DNA of 64,000 nucleotides from Angiostrongylus vasorum. Its lineage: Eukaryota; Nematoda; Chromadorea; Rhabditida; Metastrongylidae. Positions 57,699-64,000 of the stretch are shown here, in pieces (the stretch's first letter is position 1; every line of letters begins with the position of its first letter). The notes beneath the pieces are model-generated. The model did not search any database. It saw nothing but the letters and a program-made list of their open reading frames with translations, and had not been told where the DNA came from. Where the stretch lies: NCBI GenBank assembly GCA_018806985.1, contig JADANN010000401.1:1922001-1986000 (forward strand). Direction: 5' to 3'. The position numbers and the translations under genes were made by a program.

Positions 57699-58129
57699 TT
57701 AATCCTTTCAAGACCGTGGCCACTTTCACGTAGCAGGCTCATGGGACCACGTGTCATTGGAGCACAACTGAGATTCGCATTGAAATCAAGATGTACTGCC
57801 CTTGAGCCCGCGTAATATGCACCGTGCACTGATTTCCTGAGATAATCGTCCTACTGTTTTATCCTCCACATTTTTTTCCATTTGTCTCTAAATTGTCTCT
57901 GATATTGAAAGAGCAGTTTTGGTCAACCATGTACACCATGTACACTAAGCAGTTGTTTCAATACAAAAGGGTCAACCTTTTCACTATCGCGGGCACATTC
58001 AGTGGCAGGCCCACTGGACCGCGTGTCATTAGAGCCCAATTGAGGTGCGCCTTGAAATCAAGCTGTGCGGTCCAAAATGTATAGCAGCGTACATATTGAA
58101 ATCAAAGCGCATGGTCGTGAAAGGGTTAA
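57699..58129. mobile_element. Two tandem TTAA-flanked MITEs (piggyBac-like ends)
   Basis: The left end is TTAATCCTTTCAAGACCGTG. The reverse complement of the right end is TTAACCCTTTCACGACCATG. The two agree at most positions and both begin with TTAA, the piggyBac target site. A third end-like junction, AAAGGGTCAACCTTTTCAC, lies at 57967-57985. The two halves share an internal block (GTGTCATTGGAGC and GTGTCATTAGAGC, then TTGAAATCAAG). This suggests two copies in direct tandem sharing a degraded TTAA. No transposase is present. Confidence 0.6.
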
Positions 58130-58214
58130 GAAACTATTTGATTATGTTGTAGAATAAGCTCCATGGATTCCACCAAATATGTCCTAAATTTGAATAAATG
58201 TTATGGACGACTTC

Positions 58215-58670
58215 AAATCACAATGCTAACTTTTTTTCACTTACAACCTACTCTAAAATTTCCCGGCAGGGTATTATGTGAAATGCAACCACAATGATGC
58301 TGAGATATTCCCGAAACTTGGACCACGGACCAGATCGAACCACGATTACCCTTTCTGATTGCCTTTCCGTGAAAAATACAGCATGATGTAAATTAAAAAA
58401 AGGTTAACACTGTGATTTTGACAACAGCCTCAGCTTAACTGGGTTCATTGTCGATTTGTGCTCCACAGATCAATCACGTTGACAGAAGACTCTTGATGGC
58501 GCTAGTAGGTAGAAAACTAGCTGAGAGAAGGGCAAGGTAATGACCTCAGTGGTGCCGTGTGCAACACGCGAACCTCCTGAAAGGGTAATCGTGGTTCGAT
58601 CTGGCCTGGGGTCCAAGTTTGGCAAATATCTCAGCATCATTGTGACTTCAAATCACTTGACATGGTAGGT
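58215..58670. repeat. Inverted pair of family C elements
   Basis: The minus half (about 58215-58390) has GATGCTGAGATATTCCCGAA and AGATCGAACCACGATTACCC. The plus half (about 58410-58665) has GCCTCAGCTTAACTGGGTTC, AACTAGCTGAGAGAAGGGCA, GTAATCGTGGTTCGATCTGG and CAAATATCTCAGCATCATTG. The two B-box regions face each other, as at 1857-2340 and 37146-37349. Confidence 0.65.
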
Positions 58671-58729
58671 GGCTGCTTATGCATCGCGTTGTCACAAAAT
58701 AAATGAGTTATACTGCTATTATTAGCACC

Positions 58730-58935
58730 GTTAGAGTAAAAAACTGGCTGAGGGAAAACTAAAGCAAGAGCCTCGGTTGGTGTGGGTGGTTAGCATTTGT
58801 GCCTCTAGTGAGGTTGATCGCCAGTTCGAAGCTACTCTGAGGTTCCGAGTTTTGCTCATTTCTCAGCATCCTTGTGGTTGTATTACACATCGCACTCTCC
58901 ATGAAAAAAAGAGTAGGCAGTAAATTAAAGGTTAG
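58730..58935 (+). repeat. Family C variant, uninterrupted
   Basis: AGCACCGTTAGAGTAAAAAA, GGTGTGGGTGGTTAGCATTT, GATCGCCAGTTCGAAGCTAC (B-box-like), GAGGTTCCGAGTTTTGCTCA and AGAGTAGGCAGTAAATTAAA. It matches the two halves around the nested SINE at 30715-31250. Confidence 0.6.
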
Positions 58936-59521
58936 AACATTGTATTATTGTTAATACTACATGACCCGTTGCTGTGGCGTTCACAACTCTACAAGAATAT
59001 CAAGTAGTTGGGAATATTAGCATTTATTGCTGCCACACGGGTCCTCCGTGTGTAAGTCACTGCGCCGAACGCCTTGAGACACTGGGTTATATGTTTTATG
59101 ATTGTAGTAACAATAATAACAGCACAATAACAATGATGCGAAGTATACAAGGCGAAGACCGGAAGGACACTGGTTGAGCGAACTGAACGAACTGGACGAA
59201 CTGAGAAAGCGAACTGACGGGCTGCCTATATTCTTCGTTTAATGATGGGTGGAGTGAGGCTAGAATGGATGAAGATATAGTTTGCTAACAAGAGGTGTTG
59301 GAAAGTTTCTCAGACAGTACAATCGGATAAGGCGAGATGAACACATAATACTGTAGCCGCGAGCGTTTACTTGAAATAACAGCGCAGCAAATATCTTTAC
59401 ATATGGCTTATCAGATCGTCATGGGAAAATCCACAGAGGACATTTCCCTTAGGAGATGACTAAGCGATTTGACACGGTATGAATGAATCGAGAACATTCC
59501 ATATTTATGAAGAATATTCTC

Positions 59522-59855
59522 TATACCCGTCATCACATCTACTGCGCGGATCATCGCTTCTTTCATTCGATTCGTTTCCTCGTATTCAACATTCATGAAG
59601 ATCTTCGAATATTTCGCGTATTCCTCGGAGCCGTGCTGTTGCGAATGGAATTTCGCGTGTTGTCTCAGCTGCTGCTTGAGGATCTCGTCTGCTTTAGGAA
59701 TGTAGTAGAATGGTGGTCGAGTCGATTCTCCTTGCAATATTCGGAATAGACGAGCTAAGGCGTTTCTAAGGTGACTTGAGAAGAGTGTTGAGGAAAGGGT
59801 TGAACCAGTACCTTCCTTATTGACGGAGTGCGTCACTAACCATTCCGCTACTCCT
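59522..59855 (-). repeat. Family B SINE, full length
   Basis: Plus-strand reading: ACCCGTCATCACATCTACTG, CGATTCGTTTCCTCGTATTC, TGCTGCTTGAGGATCTCGTC, GTCGAGTCGATTCTCCTTGC, GGGTTGAACCAGTACCTTCC and ACTAACCATTCCGCTACTCC (A box on the other strand). The shared core seems to be missing from this copy. Confidence 0.7.
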
Positions 59856-59952
59856 TGGAAGATGAGCCAGAACAAAAATAACGAAGCATAAAAGGACCGT
59901 AAACCTTTGCGAACATTCGAAAGACGGCATTTTTTCTTTTCTTATTGTCGTG

Positions 59953-60365
59953 CTCCTCCCAACAGTTTACCGCCTCATCGTGGCTGAGAGGTGTTCCTGG
60001 GTGTCGGACTGCGATGTATACATGAGACCAAGTATACGTACCTGAACTGGAGCGATTCGTCCCCCCAGATGGGTCTCCCAAGTCGAGAAGGGGTCCGGCG
60101 TTTCCATCAGGAAGCCTAGCTAGGAGTAAACCAATACCAGGATCCACCACCGTCCTGGTATCAAAGTTGCATGGTGGTAAATCTCCCTCTGATCTACAAA
60201 GGCTGCGACTGCCTGTGGTGGTGAAGACCTGGGGCAGACTTTGGCGAGGCTGACCTCGGGATTCCAAGGAACCACAATGAGCTTAACCAGCAAATCTCCG
60301 AAAAAGTGGAGATTATGCTGGGAACCGTACAACCAGTGAGGATGGGCCTGGGCCATTTAAGTATC
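59953..60365 (-). repeat. Family D element
   Basis: TCCCAACAGTTTACCGCCTC, CGGACTGCGATGTATACATG, GATCCACCACCGTCCTGGTA, GAAGACCTGGGGCAGACTTT and GGATGGGCCTGGGCCATTTA. Carries a 30-base insertion (near 60020-60050) compared with 44925-45325. Confidence 0.75.
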
Positions 60366-60697
60366 AAGTCCTGTAAATGTGTATATGAGAACAACTTTTA
60401 ATACAATGTTGATGCCAGGCTATGATTATCTATCACTGGAAAGTGAGTGGAAAGGTTCAGGTTGATGAAATGATTTCACCAGCTGATGATGACTTCCATA
60501 TAGCCTTTAAAGGCAGATGTTGCTACAATAGGAGTGATCAATTCCTAGAAATTGTTTTCAAAGCTGTACAGATGTTGCCATAAAGCGTATTACAAAACGT
60601 TTTCCAGACAGTAGAGAAATAACAACATAATAGAGCTGTTACCAAGCATTTCCAGCTAATCTAAGGAATATGGCTCCGTAACAGATTAGATTAGATA

Positions 60698-60977
60698 GGG
60701 CGCATGTCCCAGTGGTCGGAGGCCCCTGAAATACGCACAAAAATCGATCCTCGCGCCCGTGGCTCACCAAGCCTTCCATCCCTCCAGGGTTAGCAAATTG
60801 GTACCAGACTTGTCTGGAATGAGAGCAGCACTGGCTCGATACACGAGTGAGCCACCGCGACTTAATGCAAAGGTCACATATGCATTTAATCACTTCCAAC
60901 GATGTTTAATGAAGTCAAATGCATGGCGCATCTCTCAGGGATTCATCAACGCCGAGGGCTTTGTCCTTTTTATCCCT
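60698..60977 (+). repeat. Family A SINE
   Basis: Head GGCGCATGTCCCAGTGGTCG and AAATCGATCCTCGCG, core GGTACCAGACTTGTCTGGAA, 3' block GAAGTCAAATGCATGGCGCA and tail TTTGTCCTTTTTATCCC. Confidence 0.8.
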
Positions 60978-61097
60978 TCAACAGCTTAGACGGCGGCAAT
61001 GTACACGCAGCAATATTCGACTGAAGAAACATGATAACACTAAGAGATATGAATTGTTTTCAATGAGCTAGAGAATAGTCTCTATCTTGAATACGTA

Positions 61098-61383
61098 AGG
61101 GATAAAGGATTAAGCTCTTGGCACTGATCGATTCCTAAAAGATGCACGATACATTCGACTTCATCAAGAATCGTTAGAGGTGATTGAGTGCATATCTGGC
61201 CTACATAATCGCTTATGGTGGCCTACTGATGTATCAAGTTAGTGCTGCTATCCTCCCAAACAGGTCTGGTATCAACTTCCCAACCCCGTAGGAATGGGAG
61301 GCTTGGTGAACCCGGGCGTGAGATCTAACCAACGACCATCTGCGTATAGGATGGCACCTCCAACCATTGTGCTACACGTGCCC
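61098..61383 (-). repeat. Family A SINE, convergent with the previous copy
   Basis: GGGATAAAGGATTAAGCTCT, CATTCGACTTCATCAAGAAT, GGTGGCCTACTGATGTATCA, ACCATTGTGCTACACGTGCC. It lies tail-to-tail with the copy at 60698-60977, about 120 bases apart. Confidence 0.75.
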
Positions 61384-61922
61384 CTAGCAATGCGCACTCG
61401 TACACAAAAGTAATGCTAGCACAATATTTGATACAACTACAAACAAAAAATGTCTGCGTTCCTATATGTATCCCACCTGCAGACTTCCCATAAAGGCAGT
61501 GTTTGAATTTCACGATTCGAGCACGTTTGTCTTCGAGAACTTGGAGAATTTTCTACGTAAGCCATTTTCTATTAGACTGTACAGAACTGGAGAAGGTCTC
61601 CATAGTCTACGTTATCGATACGTTATATTTCTTGAAGTACACATGTTTGTGCTGGTCGTGTTCACTCCAAGCGTCCAGACAAAATCACTTTAGTCACTTA
61701 GGTAAGAGTTAGACTACTTCTGAGCTGTAAAGTCAACTGAAGTGCAACCAGAAGTTCCAACGTTTAACCTACAGATACGTGTGCTCAAGAAGTGCTTCAT
61801 TGTTTCCAAAAGAAGGTTTCAAACAGAGCCGGGAAAAGATGCTCATTTATTGTGCCGAGCTCTAATCTTCTATCCGGATGTTTAGGGGATTCCCTCCTAG
61901 AATCCCTTGAGTATCGAAGTGT

Positions 61923-62080
61923 TCTTAAGTAGTATACATCATCTTATCCACGACCTTTCACCAATATATTGATGTGTTATCGATTTTCTAGCATTTAGTT
62001 CTCTTAGGTAGTATACATCATCTTATCCACGACCTTTCACCAATATATTGATGTGTTATCGATTTTCTAGCATTTGGTTC
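61923..62080. repeat. 79-base tandem duplication
   Basis: 61923-62001 and 62002-62080 are identical except for two A/G differences (TCTTAAGT against TCTTAGGT; CATTTAGTTC against CATTTGGTTC). The unit contains GATGTGTTATCGATTTTCTA, which resembles the 3' end of family B. Confidence 0.9.
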
Positions 62081-62427
62081 ATCATTGCATTGAGGCTTCT
62101 TGTCATTTCCGATTGACGGGACGCAAGATCGATTCTCTTTTGGTTCGCTTCTTTCAAAGTACAGCTGTATATTCGTGACAAACACATTTTCATCCGTTTT
62201 ATAGCAAGAGGAACCAGCTTTGTCCCAAAATACGGTAATAGCTTGCAAGTACAGAATAAAATTTTTTGTGAGTAGCTATGAAATCCCTAGGATTTCATGC
62301 TCCATTTTCACCTTTACTTCGGCAGTCCTCGAATGTTCATTCCCACTTACCGTACTGTTTGATATTTTAGAACTTACCGAATGTCTAGCAGAATTTCTTT
62401 CAGCACTGTTTTCGTGTCGGCGAAAGC

Positions 62428-63930
62428 ATGACTGGTGTCGAGACTGTATCCACCACAGAACCTGCAGGCGTGGAATCCAATGTTGGAGAATCTCTAGCCG
62501 ATGCGGAAGGTTTGTCTGGTTAAGCTGTAGTACCTAGGAAGTACTAAGCTGTACATTTTATCTTTCTGTTCTTGATATTCTACTTTTCGACTTTAACACT
62601 TTATTTTTAATGCTCTACTTTTACTTACTTGGATGCTTGGATGGGCCATCCTCACTGGTTGCGCTGGCTCCAGGGCCCAGCATAATTCCCCGCTTTTTCG
62701 GAGTTTTGCTGGCTTAGTCATTATGGTTCCCTGTAGTCCCGAGGTCAGCCTAGCCAAAGTCTGCCCCAGGTCATCACCACCACAGGCAGTCGCCGCCGTT
62801 GTGGATCAGAGGGATGTTTTCCAATAAACGACTAAATTGGTACTAGGACGGTGGTGGATCCTGATATTGGTTCACTCTTAGCTGGCTTCTTGATGGAAAC
62901 GTAGGACTGCTTCTCAGCTTGGGAGATCCTGTTGGGGGATGAACCCCGCCGCTGTGCATCGCAGCCCCCACACCCAGGAGCACCTCCCATCCACGATGAG
63001 GCGGTAAGCCGCTGGGAGGATACTCCAGTTTCAATGTGCTCAATGTTCGGTATGTTTTAGATCGTGCAAAAAAGGCGCAAGAAGAAGCTCAGAGAGAGAA
63101 TGACTTGACTGAAGCACAACTTAAGCAAATTGAACAAGAAGTAACGGTCTTCTTCGTTTTTGTTTTTTACTTTTTAGTTTTCTCTATCTTCATAGATCAA
63201 CACTTTACTTCTACTCTTGTTATGTCGTCACTTATTACAGCAAAAGAAAACACCACTTGTTGGTGATCGAGTACCTTTCGAGGTTGTCGTTATGGAATAC
63301 GATCCAGTGGAGAGTTCTGAGTACTATACAAAAGCAAAGGACCTCCTGGAAACTTATAGTGACATCCGTATTATTCGAAGGGATGGTAACTGTTTTTATC
63401 GTGCTGTATTGGTTGCGCAGATTGAATTAATGCTTAAAGATCCGGATGAGTGTACGAGGTAAAGATTTTCGAGGTTCATCTCGAAAAAATGGGGCGCATA
63501 TAACGTAATGGTCGGAAGCACCCTGCAACACATATGGGATCGATCCCCACGCCCATGGCTCACCAAGCTTTACATCCCTCGGGGGGTCGGCAAATTTCTA
63601 CCAAACTTGTCTGGGAGGATAGCAGCGCTCGATACATCGGCAGCCAACGGGAGTCATTGTAAAGGCTAGATGGGCATTCGGTCACCTCCAGGGATGCCTA
63701 ATGAAGTCGAGTGCGTGGCTCATCCCTCAGGGATTGATCAACGTCAGAGCTTTGTCCTTTGTCCCTTTATCTCGAAGAGTCAACGACAGTACAACTACAT
63801 GGAGTTTAAGTCAAGTCAATTCCCTATTAATGCTATATTTTCTAGGTTTGAGAAAGTCTGTAAGGGTTGGCAAGACCGGCTTATCAAACTTGGTTATCCT
63901 GATTTCACGACGACTGATTTTTGTGAAGTG
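62428..63930 (+). CDS. otub-1: Otubain deubiquitinase (OTUB1 family), 5' part
   Basis: Cysteine protease that removes ubiquitin, with Lys48-chain preference known for the family. Exons 62428-62509, 63061-63140, 63241-63458 and 63846-63930; the gene continues past the right edge. Phases match at every junction. The first exon starts MTGVETVSTTEPAG. An upstream TTTCAG acceptor at 62403 implies a 5' UTR exon or trans-splicing. Then a charged helix (AKKAQEEAQRENDLTEAQLK), TPLVGDRVPFEVVVMEYDP, and the catalytic loop IRRDGNCFYRAV with Asp at about 102 and Cys at about 105. It is followed by IELMLKD and WQDRLIKLGYPDFTTTDFCE, all closely matching OTUB1-type proteins. The catalytic His lies outside the window. 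Introns 1 and 3 carry a family D element and a family A SINE. Confidence 0.92.
62625..63022 (+). repeat. Family D element in otubain intron 1
   Basis: ACTTGGATGCTTGGATGGGC, CAGGTCATCACCACCACAGG, GACGGTGGTGGATCCTGATA, CAGCTTGGGAGATCCTGTTG and GATGAGGCGGTAAGCCGCTG. It ends 38 bases before the exon 2 acceptor. Confidence 0.8.
63491..63770 (+). repeat. Family A SINE in otubain intron 3
   Basis: GGCGCATATAACGTAATGGT, GATCGATCCCCACGCC (B box), CAAACTTGTCTGGGAGGATA, GAAGTCGAGTGCGTGGCTCA and tail TTTGTCCTTTGTCCCTTTAT. It ends 75 bases before the next acceptor. Confidence 0.8.
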
Positions 63931-64000
63931 GTTAGTCTAATCATGATCTTCTCTCTGGTATGATTATTCTGTTTTATGTCAAATGTGTTGGTTATTTAGT

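Noticed and set aside
61923..62080. CRISPR-like or satellite array
   Set aside because: Only two adjacent copies with no spacers; a plain tandem duplication.

Overview
The window is nuclear DNA of a parasitic nematode, most likely a blood-feeding strongylid of the hookworm type. The evidence is AT-rich sequence, short exons with nematode acceptors (TTTCAG), a family of cathepsin B proteases that carries the helminth haemoglobinase signature, and intergenic and intron space filled with decayed RTE-type LINEs and tRNA-derived SINEs. The species call is inference.

Left third (1-24.4 kb): a cathepsin B cluster on the minus strand. The first two exons of one gene lie at the left edge. A second gene (4087-8520) can be reconstructed over 11 exons with consistent phases and an intact Cys/His/Asn triad. 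A third (16.2-18.1 kb) is a pseudogene, and a fourth (22.85 kb) is a single decayed terminal exon. A spacer of about 2.3 kb is present twice (0.54-2.86 and 18.5-20.9 kb), so the cluster seems to have grown by duplicating a unit of about 18 kb that held two genes.

Middle (24-49 kb): few genes. Three degenerate RTE/EEP-endonuclease fossils lie at 12.6-13.6, 21.6-22.2 and 25-26.2 kb, and a longer RTE copy at 41.2-44.3 kb. A plus-strand gene of unknown function (five exons, 36234-49093) has a 9.75-kb intron that holds the long RTE copy and many SINEs.

Right part (49.8-64 kb): a minus-strand nucleoside diphosphatase/apyrase of the CD39/ENTPD5-6 type (10 exons found, all five apyrase conserved regions visible), convergent with the unknown gene. 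Then comes a repeat-rich gap with a tandem pair of TTAA-flanked MITEs. The 5' half of an otubain deubiquitinase gene (plus strand) runs off the right edge.

Repeats: at least five families recur. Here they are named A (tRNA-derived SINE, about 280 bp, at least 13 copies), B (tRNA-derived SINE, about 350 bp, at least 9 copies), C (tRNA-like head, often as inverted pairs), D (about 400 bp, at least 6 copies) and E (about 250 bp). A and B share a central block of about 55 bp next to different tRNA-like heads and different tails, like a CORE-type SINE domain. This shared core and the inverted C pairs are the most novel-looking structures in the window. No CRISPR, operon or prokaryotic feature is present.
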